Shown: positions 9,317-18,626, counted from the first letter of the stretch. The stretch: DNA of 64,000 bases from Sphingomonas sp. BK235 (GCF_004345855.1 NZ_SLXN01000004.1:340887-404886); one strand, 5' to 3'. Made by a program: numbers and translations. Notes: generated by a model not told the origin, from the sequence alone.

Positions 9317-11842
9317 ATGTCGACCACCAGAGCCGTACTCGTCACGCTCGTCGCCACGACCGCGTTGCCATTGCTGTCGCTGGCGCCGCAGGTCGCGCTG
9401 GCGGCGACACCGCGGCCGACGCCGCCGCTCGCCACACCGGACGCGGCGCCGGCGCCGATCGACCCCGACCCCGCCGCGGGCGCGCCGGCGCGCCCGCTCG
9501 ACGACATCATCGTCACCGCCGAGAAACGCCCCGAGTCGCTGCAGAAGACGCCGATCGGCCTGTCGGTCCTCACCAACGAGGATCTGGTCAACCGGCACGT
9601 CCAGTCGCTGACCGACCTGGGCGATGGCGCGATCCCTTCGCTGCGCGTCGCGCCCTTCTTCTCGCGGCCGGGCGCGCTGATCGTCAACATCCGCGGCGTC
9701 GGCGTACTGTCCGACAGCAACCAGCCCGCGCGCGATCAGGGAGTCGGCGTCTATATCGACGGCGTCTACCAGGGCCGGCCGCAGGGCCTCGGCGCGGCGC
9801 TGTACGACATCGAGAATATCGAGGTGCTCAAGGGCCCGCAGGGCACGTTGTTCGGCCGCAACACCGAAGGCGGCGCGGTGAACATCGTGACCAAGCGCCC
9901 CAGCGGCGTCTTCGCCCTCCACGCCACCGCAGGCCTGGGCAATTACGGCAGCTACAAGGGAGAGTTGCACCTCGACCTGCCCGATTACCGCGGATGGCGG
10001 CTGAAGCTGGACGGCGTGGTGAGCCGGCGCGACGGGCTGGTGCGCAATCCGCTGTCCGGCGCCGCGGACTTCAACGGCTATGACAAGCGCGGCGTCCATG
10101 CCGAACTGTTGTGGAAGCCGGCGCCCGATCTCACCGCCGATGCCGCGTTCGACACTTCCTATGACGCCACGACGACGCTGTTCAACCAGTTGCTCGCCCC
10201 CGGCACCGGGCTGGCCGCCACCGCGACCGGTCCGGCGATCGCGCCCTACCGGCTCGCCGCGCTCGCGCGACCGTCGCGCCGGCGTCAGACGGTCGCCCCG
10301 GTCGGATCGCCCGAACAGCCCAGCATCGGCACCTCGACCGGATATCGGCTCAACCTCGAGTGGCAGGCGGTGCCCGCGGTGATGCTCAAGGCGATCACCG
10401 CCTATCGCGAGCTGACGCAGGGCCAGTTCGACAACGGCTCCGCCGCGCCCACCCTGCAACAACCGCTCACCACCGCCAATCCGACCGGCGCCTTCAACGT
10501 CCGCAACACGATCGCGGGCGTGACCTATCCCGGCTTCGCCTTCGCGCGCTACAGCCTCGCCTCGTTCCGGCAGCACCAGTTCAGCGAGGAAGTGCAGGCG
10601 ATCGGCGACGCGGGCGAGCGGCTGCGCTTCGTGCTGGGCGGGCTCTATTATCGCGAGCACGTCCGCGACGACGCCCAGGCCTATAACACCAACGCCTTCA
10701 CCGATGCGGCGGGCAGCGCCTATGTCACGCTCGCGCTCGACCCCGCGACCCGGCCGATCGATCGCGCGAGCGCGGTGACGACGACCAGCATCGGCGCTTA
10801 CGGCCAGGCGACCTTCACCCCCGCGCTGCTCGACGAGGCGCTCCACCTGACCGCCGGCGCGCGCCTGACCCACGACCGCAAGCAGGGCGCGCTGCTGATC
10901 GTCAACAATGCGCCGCCGACGCTCCCGGTCGGCGGCGTGACGCGCACCGGGCCGATCCCGCTGGCGTACAGCCAGTCGCGGGTCGATCCGCTGGTCACGC
11001 TGGCGGCGGACCTCACCCCCGACGTCCACGCTTATGCCAAATGGAGCACCGGCTATCGCTCGGGCGGCGCCAATTCGCGCTCGCTCAATTACGCCACCTT
11101 CGATCCCGAGACGGTGTCGATGCTGGAGGCCGGCGCCAAGACCGAGTTCTGGCAGCATCGCGCGCGCCTCAACGTCGCGGCCTATACCGGCCGCTATAAG
11201 GACATCCAGCTCGACTTCAGCGGCCTGTACGAGGACGTGGTCGGCGGTGTGCGCGTGGCGACCACGCGTACGACGATCAACACGGTCAACGCGCCCGGGA
11301 CGGGGCGCCTGAGCGGGATCGAGGCCGATCTGCTGGTCGCCCCGGCGCGCGGGCTGACGCTGACCGCGAGCTACGCGCGCAACCACGTGGTTATCCTCGC
11401 GACGATCAACCCCTTCCCGCAGACGGGCGGCGTCTTCATCACGGTCCCGGTGCCGATCTATCAGGTCTATACGCCGCCGCAGTCGGCGAGCGGCGCGATC
11501 GACTATGAGGCCGCGGGGCGCGGCTTCGTGCTGCGCGCGCATGTGGATGGCAATGTCGCGTCGGGCTATTATGCCGGCTATACCGACAGCGCCTATGATC
11601 CGGTGACCCGCGCGGTGCGCTACCCGCAACCGCGCGGTGACGGCAGCCTGATCGTCAACGCCCGGCTCGCGCTGGCGGACATCGCGATGTCGGGCGGTGC
11701 CACCGCCACCGTCTCGCTATGGGCGCGCAACCTGTTCGACGAGCAGCATGTCTTCGTGAAATCGGGGTCGCCGCAGGCAGGGTTGAGCGGCTTCTTCAAC
11801 GACCAGCGGACCTTCGGCGGCGAGATCAGCGTCCGGCTGTGA
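9317..11842 (+). CDS. TonB-dependent outer-membrane receptor
   Basis: A full-length 841-residue outer-membrane receptor. It has a signal peptide ending near ALA (residue about 30), a TonB-box-like DDIIVTAEKRPESLQKTPIG, then the plug with IRGVGVLSD, GVYIDGVYQGRP, IENIEVLKGPQGTLFGRNTEGGAVNIV, and a barrel ending in NLFDEQHVFVKSG and a terminal Leu. The RPESLQ-TPI-LSVL style of plug is the one common in sphingomonad receptors of the iron-complex or organic-ligand group. The ligand is unknown, and the gene stands alone with no transporter or enzyme partner. Confidence 0.94.
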   Translation: MSTTRAVLVTLVATTALPLLSLAPQVALAATPRPTPPLATPDAAPAPIDPDPAAGAPARPLDDIIVTAEKRPESLQKTPIGLSVLTNEDLVNRHVQSLTDLGDGAIPSLRVAPFFSRPGALIVNIRGVGVLSDSNQPARDQGVGVYIDGVYQGRPQGLGAALYDIENIEVLKGPQGTLFGRNTEGGAVNIVTKRPSGVFALHATAGLGNYGSYKGELHLDLPDYRGWRLKLDGVVSRRDGLVRNPLSGAADFNGYDKRGVHAELLWKPAPDLTADAAFDTSYDATTTLFNQLLAPGTGLAATATGPAIAPYRLAALARPSRRRQTVAPVGSPEQPSIGTSTGYRLNLEWQAVPAVMLKAITAYRELTQGQFDNGSAAPTLQQPLTTANPTGAFNVRNTIAGVTYPGFAFARYSLASFRQHQFSEEVQAIGDAGERLRFVLGGLYYREHVRDDAQAYNTNAFTDAAGSAYVTLALDPATRPIDRASAVTTTSIGAYGQATFTPALLDEALHLTAGARLTHDRKQGALLIVNNAPPTLPVGGVTRTGPIPLAYSQSRVDPLVTLAADLTPDVHAYAKWSTGYRSGGANSRSLNYATFDPETVSMLEAGAKTEFWQHRARLNVAAYTGRYKDIQLDFSGLYEDVVGGVRVATTRTTINTVNAPGTGRLSGIEADLLVAPARGLTLTASYARNHVVILATINPFPQTGGVFITVPVPIYQVYTPPQSASGAIDYEAAGRGFVLRAHVDGNVASGYYAGYTDSAYDPVTRAVRYPQPRGDGSLIVNARLALADIAMSGGATATVSLWARNLFDEQHVFVKSGSPQAGLSGFFNDQRTFGGEISVRL

Positions 11843-12203
11843 TCCCGCCCTCGAGGCGCGGCGCGCGCAGGGTGGCAAGGCCGGCGGGTGACCGATCGCC
11901 GACGTGCCGCCGCCTCCCCGCCCGGCGGCGCGGCCGAACGTCGCGGTCGGTGCGCGTGATCTCCGTGTCATCGATCGAGCGCTGATCGCGCGCGACGAGC
12001 CGCGCAGCAGCCGGGAGCGCGCGAGCCGGCCGGGAGACCCGGCGTGCCACGACGAGTCGGGCGCCCGGCGCGCGCGGCACGAGCGATCACTGCCGCGCGG
12101 CACTAGGGGAGATGGAGGGTGCCGTCGCCGGTATCGCGGACCGCGCGACGACGATCCGCGCCCGCGCGGGCGCGGCGCATCATCCGTGACGCTGGCGGGG
12201 AAA
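11843..12203. other. Intergenic region between TonB receptor and tRNA-Phe
   Basis: About 360 bases of very GC-rich sequence. No open frame shows family features, and no repeat or clear hairpin was found. Confidence 0.4.
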
Positions 12204-12279
12204 TGGTGCCCAAGGGCGGGATCGAACCACCGACACTACGATTTTCAGTCGTATGCTCTACCAACTGAGCTACTTGGGC
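12204..12279 (-). tRNA. tRNA-Phe (anticodon GAA)
   Basis: On the minus strand a 76-base cloverleaf with encoded CCA can be drawn. The acceptor is GCCCAAG paired to CTTGGGC, the D-arm is GCTCAGTTGGTAGAGC, the anticodon loop CTGAAAA has GAA, and the T-arm is GGTTCGATCC. Confidence 0.97.
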
Positions 12280-12309
12280 GCACCGCTCGCGAGCGATGAG
12301 GCGCGGTCC

Positions 12310-12489
12310 CTAAGCCGTGCCGCCGGGCTTGTCCAGCCCCTCCCACGTTTCTTCGTCGATCGGCTGGCCGGGCAGGCGATAGCCCTCGCCGAGCCAGCGC
12401 AGCAGGTCGCGATCCTTGCAGCCGCGGCTGCAGAACGGGGCGTGATCGGGGCGCGCCGGCGCGGCGCAGATCGGGCAGGATTGGGTCAT
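12310..12489 (-). CDS. yacG: DNA gyrase inhibitor YacG, zinc-binding
   Basis: A 59-residue protein. Two Cys pairs, CPIC near the N-terminus and CSRGC after a short spacer, form the zinc site of the YacG family, followed by KDRDLLRWLGEGYRLPG, the family core. YacG binds GyrB and blocks gyrase in E. coli; the role here is inferred from the family. Its ATG overlaps the stop of the upstream RNase E/G-like gene by four bases (ATGA), so translation is probably coupled. Confidence 0.93.
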   Translation of the reverse strand: MTQSCPICAAPARPDHAPFCSRGCKDRDLLRWLGEGYRLPGQPIDEETWEGLDKPGGTA

Positions 12490-13412
12490 CGGTCGAAGAT
12501 AGGGAGCCGCCCCGTCCGGCGCAGCAGCGCCGCGGTCCAGTCCGGCTCGGCGGCGATCCGCGCCGACACCGGCTCGGGCAGCCGCACGCGCGGCGGCGCG
12601 CCCGGCGGCTCGCGCTCGATCAGCCGCAGCGCGGCGCGCGCGGCCGCGCCGATCGCGTCGTCGCGCACGCGCTCGGGCAGCGAGGCGCGCGGGCGCGGCC
12701 GGACGACCTGGAGGAAACCGAAGCCGTTGACCGCGGTACGCTCGAACGGCGGCGGCAGCGCGGCGTCCAGCGCGGCGGCGACCGCCTGGCGCGCCGCCTT
12801 GCCCGTCACGCTGGGGAAATCGATCCCGATCGAGCCGCCGATGCCGTGGCGCCGGATCGCCTGTGCCACCGCGGTCGCGGCGCGCAGCGCGAGCGTGTCG
12901 GGCGCGTCGTCGCCGTCGACGTCGAACAGCGTCATCGCCGGGGTCGGCGACATCCGCAGCGCGCCCCCCGCGAAGGCGATCTCGCCGGTGCGTGCCTCCT
13001 CGAGCAGCTCGGACCAGCCCGCCGCCTCGAGCCGGTCCGCCTCGTGCGCGCGCGTGTGGCGCACCGGCAGGCCGGTGGCGACGATCCGCTCGTACAGGGT
13101 CGCGCCCGCCACGGGGGCGGCGTCGGTCGCGCGCCCGCGCGCGCGCTTGGCGCGGCCGGGCTCGGGGATCGCCTCGCGCGTCACCTCCACCGTCAGCGCC
13201 GCGCCCAGCGTCACCCCCGCGGGCGCGCGATCGAGCAGCAGCTCGCGCCCGTCCTCCAGCGCGGCGACGCGGCGCTCGACCAGCCGCGCGCGCGCCACCG
13301 TGCCGACGCGCAGCGTGCCGGGCAGTTCGATCCGCCCGGCGAGGATAAGCTCATCCGCGACCAGCGCGGCGCGGGCCTCGCCGATCCCGTCCTCGTACAG
13401 CCACTCAGCCAA
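12486..13412 (-). CDS. Ribonuclease E/G family protein (short form)
   Basis: A 308-residue protein, much shorter than E. coli RNase G (about 490). It keeps a reduced S1-like N-terminus and the catalytic half. TPAMTLFDVDGDD and GGSIGIDFPSVTGK carry the Asp residues that coordinate the catalytic magnesium in RNase E/G. The Zn-link Cys pair of the larger enzymes is not seen. It lies in the conserved alphaproteobacterial string infA-maf-RNase-yacG, overlapping both neighbours by a few bases, so it is likely co-transcribed. It probably acts in RNA processing; the substrate is unknown. Confidence 0.85.
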   Translation of the reverse strand: MAEWLYEDGIGEARAALVADELILAGRIELPGTLRVGTVARARLVERRVAALEDGRELLLDRAPAGVTLGAALTVEVTREAIPEPGRAKRARGRATDAAPVAGATLYERIVATGLPVRHTRAHEADRLEAAGWSELLEEARTGEIAFAGGALRMSPTPAMTLFDVDGDDAPDTLALRAATAVAQAIRRHGIGGSIGIDFPSVTGKAARQAVAAALDAALPPPFERTAVNGFGFLQVVRPRPRASLPERVRDDAIGAAARAALRLIEREPPGAPPRVRLPEPVSARIAAEPDWTAALLRRTGRLPIFDR

Positions 13413-13995
13413 GCGCCACGCCCGCGGCGGCGAGCAGGGCGCGGGTCTCGAACAGCGGCAGCCCGATCACCCCCGAGTGGCTGCCGGCGAGGAAGCGGAC
13501 GAACGCCTCGGCGCGCCCCTGGATGGCATAGCCGCCCGCCTTGCCGAGTCCCTCACCGCCCGCGACATAGGCGTCGATCTCCGCCTCGCTCAGCGGCTTG
13601 AACGCGACGACCGTGTCGGCCAGCCGGGTCCGCGCGCGCCCGTCCGGCGCGATCACGCACACCGCCGACAGGGCGTGGTGGCGGCGCCCGGAGAGCAGCC
13701 GCAGCAGCGTGCGCTGCACCTCGGCATCGCTGGCGGGGGGCAGGATACGGCGGCCGAGCGCGATCGTGGTGTCGCCGGCGAGCACCGCCTCGCCCGCGCC
13801 GCGCGTCACCGCGCGCGCTTTCTCCTCGGCGAGGCGCAGCGCATAGGCGCGCGGCAGCTCGCCGGCGCGCGGCGTCTCGTCGATATCGGGGGATTCGACC
13901 CGCGCCGGCACCACGCCGATGCGCGCGAGCAGGTCGCGCCGGCGCGGCGACGACGAGGCGAGCACCAGCGGCGCGACGCCGGCGGGGGGCGTCAC
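13405..13995 (-). CDS. maf: Maf-family nucleotide pyrophosphatase
   Basis: A 196-residue Maf/HAM1-fold house-cleaning pyrophosphatase that hydrolyses non-canonical or modified nucleoside triphosphates; historically called a septum inhibitor. The N-terminal LASSSPRRRDLLARIG is the family nucleotide-binding signature. DIDETP, LAGDTTIALG and KAGGYAIQGRAEAFV follow in the usual order. It overlaps the downstream RNase E/G-like gene by eight bases and follows infA after 44 bases, consistent with one operon. Confidence 0.92.
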   Translation of the reverse strand: MTPPAGVAPLVLASSSPRRRDLLARIGVVPARVESPDIDETPRAGELPRAYALRLAEEKARAVTRGAGEAVLAGDTTIALGRRILPPASDAEVQRTLLRLLSGRRHHALSAVCVIAPDGRARTRLADTVVAFKPLSEAEIDAYVAGGEGLGKAGGYAIQGRAEAFVRFLAGSHSGVIGLPLFETRALLAAAGVALG

Positions 13996-14039
13996 GCGGT
14001 CACCGCCGTCGTCATCGGGATCGCGGTCGGGCGCGCGGC

Positions 14040-14285
14040 TCAGGACGGGCCGGGGCCACCGCGGCCGGGCATGAAGCGATAGGTGATGCGACCCTTGGTG
14101 AGATCATAGGGGGTCAGCTCGACCAGCACCTCGTCGCCGACGAGGACGCGGATGCGGTTCTTGCGCATCTTGCCCGCGGTGTGACCGAGGATCTCATGGT
14201 CGTTCTCGAGCCGGACGCGGAACATCGCATTGGGCAGCAGCTCCACCACCTGCCCGCGCATCTCGAGGAGTTCTTCTTTCGCCAA
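14040..14285 (-). CDS. infA: Translation initiation factor IF-1
   Basis: An 81-residue OB-fold protein that binds the A site of the 30S subunit. [38 protein letters not shown] and [19 protein letters not shown] are the expected IF-1 segments, with a Gly/Pro tail seen in alphaproteobacteria. The start codon is TTG at 14285, preceded by an AAAGAGA stretch. This rare start is supported because the conserved sequence begins exactly there. Confidence 0.97.
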   Translation of the reverse strand: MAKEELLEMRGQVVELLPNAMFRVRLENDHEILGHTAGKMRKNRIRVLVGDEVLVELTPYDLTKGRITYRFMPGRGGPGPS

Positions 14286-14442
14286 ACGGTGTCTCTTTCG
14301 CGCTGAGTGCGCGCGCCCTTAGCCGAGACGGCGAAAAAAGGAAAGGCGAGCGCGTGGATCGCGCGGCGACCCCGGTCGCGGCGCAGCAACCATATGGGGC
14401 CAGGACGCCGCCATCGCAAGCCGGCGCCGCCGCGCGCCGCGC

Positions 14443-14448
14443 TATAAT
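14443..14448 (+). promoter_or_regulatory. TATAAT -10 element close to an ATG
   Basis: A perfect TATAAT lies 6 bases before the ATG at 14455. Transcription from it would start at or next to the start codon, suggesting a leaderless or near-leaderless mRNA. No good -35 is seen at 17 bp. Confidence 0.4.
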
Positions 14449-14454
14449 GAGGCG

Positions 14455-14955
14455 ATGCGCGCGATCGAGTACCGGCCGACCAGCGACGACGTGCTCGCCG
14501 CGACACGGCTCGCCTGGCGGCTCCGCTGGCTCGCACCGCGACGGCTCGCGATGACGCTGGCGCGCTGGCTGCTGCTCGGCGCGCTCTTCGGCGCGGCCAC
14601 GTCATGGGCGGCGGGCGGCGACGCCATCGGCGCGGCGCGCGTCGTCGCGCTCTGCGCCGCGGTCCAAGTGGCCATGCTCGGTGCGGGCTGGCTGCTGCTG
14701 CCCCTTCGCACCCGCCGCCGCATCGCGCGGGAGCCCGCGCTGCGGGCGGAGCGCGGCCTGCGCTGGGACGAGGAAGCGATCGAGATCCGCCTGGGCGCGA
14801 CCATCACGCGCCGCCCCTGGTCCACGCTCACCACGACGCGGCACGGCACGCAACTGGTGTTGCGCCGCGACGGGCAGGTGATCCTGTTCGTGCCCGCACG
14901 GGTGCTGGCGCCGGCGCAGTGCGACGATCTCGTCGCGCTCGCGCACGGGCGCTGA
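14455..14955 (+). CDS. YcxB-like membrane protein
   Basis: A 166-residue hypothetical. Two hydrophobic segments (residues about 30-50 and 62-85) are followed by a cytoplasmic beta-rich domain: LRWDEEAIEIRLGATITRRPWSTL, then GQVILFVPARVLAP. This order (two TM helices, then a PH-like domain with a conserved Trp) is that of YcxB-like proteins, whose function is unknown. The next gene downstream has the same architecture and begins 17 bases later, so they look like a duplicated pair in one operon. Confidence 0.75.
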   Translation: MRAIEYRPTSDDVLAATRLAWRLRWLAPRRLAMTLARWLLLGALFGAATSWAAGGDAIGAARVVALCAAVQVAMLGAGWLLLPLRTRRRIAREPALRAERGLRWDEEAIEIRLGATITRRPWSTLTTTRHGTQLVLRRDGQVILFVPARVLAPAQCDDLVALAHGR

Positions 14956-14972
14956 GCCGGCGCAGCGGCGCG

Positions 14973-15518
14973 ATGCGGTGGCGCGCCGCGACCTTCGCGA
15001 TCCGCCGCGACGATCTGCTCCACGCCGCCCGGCCGCGGCTGGCCGCGCGGCTGTGGCGCCGCGCGGCCGGCCTCGCGCTCGCCCCCTGCGTCGCGGCGGG
15101 GGCGCTGCTGGCGCGGCGCGCGGTCGCGGCGCCCTGGCGTGTCGAGGCCGGGGTCGTGATCGCCGTGCTGCTGTGGCTGCCCTGCGCGCTCGCCGCGCTG
15201 CCGCTGGCGTATCGCCTGCTCGCGCCGCGCCGGATCCGCGCGCTGGTCGCGCGCCAGCCCGCCACCGCGCTGCTCACCACGATCGGCTGGCACCCACGCG
15301 GGCTGGTGCTGGCGTCGCCGCGCGGGACGCTGCGGCTCGGCTGGGACGCGATCGTGGCGGCGGAGGAGCGCGGCGGGCTGCTGCTGCTCCACCGTGCGCG
15401 CGGCACGCCGCTGTTCGTGCCGCTGGCGGTGCTGTCGCCGCGCCAGCGCGCCGAGCTGCTCAGTCGCGCGCCCGCCCCGCCACCATGGTCGCGATCGCGA
15501 GATCGCCCGAGACGTTGA
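14973..15518 (+). CDS. Second YcxB-like membrane protein
   Basis: 181 residues with the same layout as the previous gene: two hydrophobic segments (residues about 28-50 and 55-75), then a soluble domain with GWHPRGLVLASPRGTLRLGWDAIVAAEE and GTPLFVPLAVLSPRQRAELL. The paired paralogues may form a hetero-oligomer, but no function is known. The C-terminal 20 residues overlap the end of the convergent symporter gene. No good Shine-Dalgarno is visible. Confidence 0.7.
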   Translation: MRWRAATFAIRRDDLLHAARPRLAARLWRRAAGLALAPCVAAGALLARRAVAAPWRVEAGVVIAVLLWLPCALAALPLAYRLLAPRRIRALVARQPATALLTTIGWHPRGLVLASPRGTLRLGWDAIVAAEERGGLLLLHRARGTPLFVPLAVLSPRQRAELLSRAPAPPPWSRSRDRPRR

Positions 15519-16740
15519 GCGCGGTGCGGCACATGTCGAGGAAGCGATCGACCCCCAGCACGATCCCGATCGCGGCCGGGGGCACCCCGACCATGCCGAG
15601 GATCAGCGCCACCACCGGCAGCGAGCCCGCGGGCACCCCCGCGGTGCCGATGCCGCCGAGAATGCAGATGCCGAGCACGGTGAGCTGCTGCGTCACGCCC
15701 AGCTCCACGCCGAAGAATTGCGCGAGGAAGATCACGGTGACCCCCTCGAAGATCGCGGTGCCGTTCTGGTTGGCGGTGGCGCCGATCGTCAGCACGAAGC
15801 GCGACACCTTGCGCGGCAGCTTCAGCTCGCGCTCCGCCACCGCGAGCGAGGTCGGCAGCGTCGCGTTGGACGAGGAGGTGGCGAAGGCCATCACCAGCGC
15901 CTCCTGGATCGCGCGGAAGAACCCCCAGGGCGTGCGCCCCGCCGCCCACCACACCGCCAGCGAATAGACCAGCAGCATCTGCACCAGCAGCGCGCCGATC
16001 ACGGTGCCGACATAGGCGCCGAGCCGCACCAGGATGTCCGCGCCGAACAGCGCGGCAAGGTTGAACATGAAGCAGGCGACCGCCAGCGGGGCGAGCCGGA
16101 TCACCAGCCCGATCAGCGCCATGGTCACCTCCAGCAACCCCTCGATCGCGTGCTGGAAGGCGGTGACCTTGTCGCTCTTGGCGATCACCACGCCGATCCC
16201 GATCGCCAGCGCGAAGACCATCAGCGCGAGGATGTCGTCGTCCGCCGCGGCGCGGACCGCGTTGGCGGGGACGATCCCGAGCCATTGCTCCATCGCGCCG
16301 GGCTGGTCGCGCCCCGCGCGCACGATCGCGCCCGCGCCCTCCGCCGCCTGCGCGAGCATCTGGCGCGCGAGCGCGGGGTCGACCCCGTCGCCGGGGCGCA
16401 GCAGGTTGACCGCGGCGAGCGCGACCGCGACCGAGACGAGCGAGAGCAGCAGCGTGAAGGCGAGCGTGCGCAGCCCGATGCGGCGGAGCTGCGCGACATC
16501 CCCCATCTCCGCGACGCCGGTGACCAGCGCGGCGAACAGCAGCGGGATCACCAGCATGAACAGCAGCCGCAGGAACAGCTGGCCGAAGGGCGCGGTGACG
16601 TTCCGGGTCAGTGCCGCGACCCAGGCGGCATCGCCCGCGGTGGCATTGACGATCAGCCCCGCGCCGAGCCCGATCGCGAACCCCAGCAGCATCTGGAGCT
16701 GGAGCGGGAAGCGCGCGCGCGATGGGGCGGGGTCGGTCAC
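15460..16740 (-). CDS. Dicarboxylate/amino acid:cation symporter (DAACS family)
   Basis: A 426-residue inner-membrane symporter of the GltP/DctA fold with about eight TM helices and two re-entrant hairpins. The serine-rich hairpin FATSSSNATLPTSLAVAE and LPVVALILGMVGVPPAAIGIVLGVDRFLDMCRTALNVSGD are clear family landmarks. The TM7 motif, usually GATxNMDGTA, reads GATANQNGTAIFEG here, which may alter cation or substrate choice. It likely takes up C4-dicarboxylates, Asp/Glu or a neutral relative together with sodium or protons. Confidence 0.92.
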   Translation of the reverse strand: MTDPAPSRARFPLQLQMLLGFAIGLGAGLIVNATAGDAAWVAALTRNVTAPFGQLFLRLLFMLVIPLLFAALVTGVAEMGDVAQLRRIGLRTLAFTLLLSLVSVAVALAAVNLLRPGDGVDPALARQMLAQAAEGAGAIVRAGRDQPGAMEQWLGIVPANAVRAAADDDILALMVFALAIGIGVVIAKSDKVTAFQHAIEGLLEVTMALIGLVIRLAPLAVACFMFNLAALFGADILVRLGAYVGTVIGALLVQMLLVYSLAVWWAAGRTPWGFFRAIQEALVMAFATSSSNATLPTSLAVAERELKLPRKVSRFVLTIGATANQNGTAIFEGVTVIFLAQFFGVELGVTQQLTVLGICILGGIGTAGVPAGSLPVVALILGMVGVPPAAIGIVLGVDRFLDMCRTALNVSGDLAIATMVAGRARD

Positions 16741-16880
16741 GCCGGATCAAGTACCGGCGCGGCGTCGCGGTTCCGCGCGGGCGCCCGGGGGCAGGCCGCG
16801 CTCGAGTCCGATCCCGCGATCGAACCGGGCTCCGGCGTCCGCAGGAGCATTCCGCCGCTTCAGGCGAGCGGGATCACTCG

Positions 16881-18257
16881 CTAGCGCCGCACCCCGCTGG
16901 CGGCGAGTTCGGCGTCGATCGCCTCGACCAGCCGCGCCAGCCCGGCCGCGTCGCGCGCCTCGGCGCGCAGCGTCAGCGCCGCCTGCGTGTTCGACGCGCG
17001 CAGCAGCCACCAGCCGTCCTCGGTCGACACGCGCACGCCGTCGGTGCGATCAACGCGCGCGCCCGCGGCGGCGAGCCGCTCGGCCACCTCGCCGACCACC
17101 GCGAGCTTGCGCGCCTCGTCGACCGGCACGCGCCACTCGGGCGTGGTGCAACGCGGCGGCAGCGCGGCGCGCAGGTCGGCGAGCGGCGCGCCCGCGCGCC
17201 GCACCGCGCGCAGCAGCCGCACCGCCGCGTAGAGCGCGTCGTCGAAGCCGTAATAACCGTGCGCGAAGAAGATATGCCCCGACAGCTCGCCCGCGAGCGG
17301 CGCGCCCACCTCCTTCATCTTCGACTTCATCTCGCTGTGCCCGGTGCGCCACATCAGCGCCTTGCCGCCCAGCGCGGCGATCCGGTCGAACAAGGCGTCG
17401 CTCGATTTCACGTCGGCGACGATCGTCGCGCCGGGCAGCTCCTCGAGCAGGGGCGCGGCGAGCAGCGCGAGGATCTCGTCGCCCCACAGCACGCGGCCGG
17501 CGGCATCGACCGCGCCGATCCGGTCGCCGTCGCCGTCGAAGGCGAAGCCCAGGTCGAGCTTCTCGCGCGCGACCAGCGCCTTGAGGTCGGCGAGATTGGC
17601 CTCCACCGTCGGGTCGGGATGATGGTGGGGGAAGGTGCCGTCGATGTCGCAGAACAGCAGGTGATGCTCGCCCGGCAGCAGCGCGGTGAGCGCGCGCACC
17701 ACCTCGCCCGCGGCGCCGTTGCCCGCGTCCCAGCCGACGCGGAGCGGTCGCCCTTCGTGGCGCTCCGGATCGCCCGCGAGCAGCCGGTCGACATAATCGG
17801 CGCGGACGTCGCGCGCGCTCACCCCGCCCTGCCCGCTGGTCCAGTCGCCCGCCGCGGCGAGCCGCGCGAGATCGGCGATGTCGTCGCCGAAGAAACTGTC
17901 GCCGCGCAGCACCAGCTTGAAGCCGTTGTCGTCGCGCGGGTTGTGGCTGCCGGTGACCTGCACCCCGCCGTCGACCCCGAGCGTCGCCGCGGCATAATAG
18001 AGCATCGGCGACGGCCCCAGCCCGACGCGCACCACGTCGACTCCGCCCTCGCTCAGCCCGCGCACCAGCGCCGCCTCGAGCGCGGGCGAGTGGGTGCGTC
18101 CGTCGTAACCGACCGCGACGCTGGTCCCGCCCGCGCGCCGCAGCCGCGTCGCGAAGCTGCGCCCGACGGCATAAGCGTCCGCCTCCGACAGGTTGGTGCC
18201 GACGGTGCCGCGCACGTCATATTCGCGCAGGATAACGGGGTCGAAGCGGTGGGTCAC
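16881..18257 (-). CDS. Phosphomannomutase/phosphoglucomutase
   Basis: A 458-residue alpha-D-phosphohexomutase interconverting hexose 6- and 1-phosphates, feeding nucleotide sugars for exopolysaccharide and envelope. VTGSHNPRDDNGFKL holds the phosphoserine loop, FAFDGDGDRIG the metal-binding loop, GELSGHIFF the sugar-binding loop, and RASNTQAALTLRAEA the phosphate-binding loop, all intact. The GTG at 18257 is chosen because the conserved THRFDPVILREYDVRG begins there; an upstream start would only add a stretch overlapping the J-domain gene. It follows the J-domain gene by 13 bases. Confidence 0.94.
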   Translation of the reverse strand: MTHRFDPVILREYDVRGTVGTNLSEADAYAVGRSFATRLRRAGGTSVAVGYDGRTHSPALEAALVRGLSEGGVDVVRVGLGPSPMLYYAAATLGVDGGVQVTGSHNPRDDNGFKLVLRGDSFFGDDIADLARLAAAGDWTSGQGGVSARDVRADYVDRLLAGDPERHEGRPLRVGWDAGNGAAGEVVRALTALLPGEHHLLFCDIDGTFPHHHPDPTVEANLADLKALVAREKLDLGFAFDGDGDRIGAVDAAGRVLWGDEILALLAAPLLEELPGATIVADVKSSDALFDRIAALGGKALMWRTGHSEMKSKMKEVGAPLAGELSGHIFFAHGYYGFDDALYAAVRLLRAVRRAGAPLADLRAALPPRCTTPEWRVPVDEARKLAVVGEVAERLAAAGARVDRTDGVRVSTEDGWWLLRASNTQAALTLRAEARDAAGLARLVEAIDAELAASGVRR

Positions 18258-18270
18258 GGCGATGGTCCGG

Positions 18271-18531
18271 TCAGTCGCGGCGCAAGCGCGCGAGCAGCGT
18301 GTCGCGCGCGGCATTGGCCTGGCGCGCGCGCTCGGGCGAGCCGCCGCGGTCGGGGTGGATCTCGGCGATGAGGCGGCGGTGCGCGGCGCGGATCGCGGCC
18401 TCGTCGGCGTCGTGCGTGACGCCGAGCAGCGCGCGCGCGTCGGCCAGCGGCGAGCGCTGACGCTTGGGCGCGGGGCGGAGGAAACGCCACGCGGCGTAGA
18501 CGATCGCGAGCAGGAGAAGCCATTTCAGCAT
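18271..18531 (-). CDS. Small membrane-anchored J-domain protein
   Basis: 86 residues: one N-terminal TM helix (residues about 2-18) and a C-terminal J domain with the diagnostic HPD triad (LIAEIHPDRGGSPERARQANAARD). This layout resembles the Tim14/DjlC-like membrane co-chaperones that recruit DnaK to the membrane. No Gly/Phe or zinc-finger region is present. It lies directly upstream of the phosphohexomutase gene. Confidence 0.88.
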   Translation of the reverse strand: MLKWLLLLAIVYAAWRFLRPAPKRQRSPLADARALLGVTHDADEAAIRAAHRRLIAEIHPDRGGSPERARQANAARDTLLARLRRD

Positions 18532-18626
18532 GGGCGTGCGTCGAGGCTAGCGACGTTCTGATTTGAGCCGGTGATGGCAACGGCAACGGCGCCCAGCGCT
18601 GACCTGGCGCTATCCCACCCACTGGC

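Noticed and set aside
12204..12279. tRNA-Phe as integration site of an island
   Set aside because: No integrase and no repeated tRNA 3' end was seen nearby, and the flanking genes are housekeeping.
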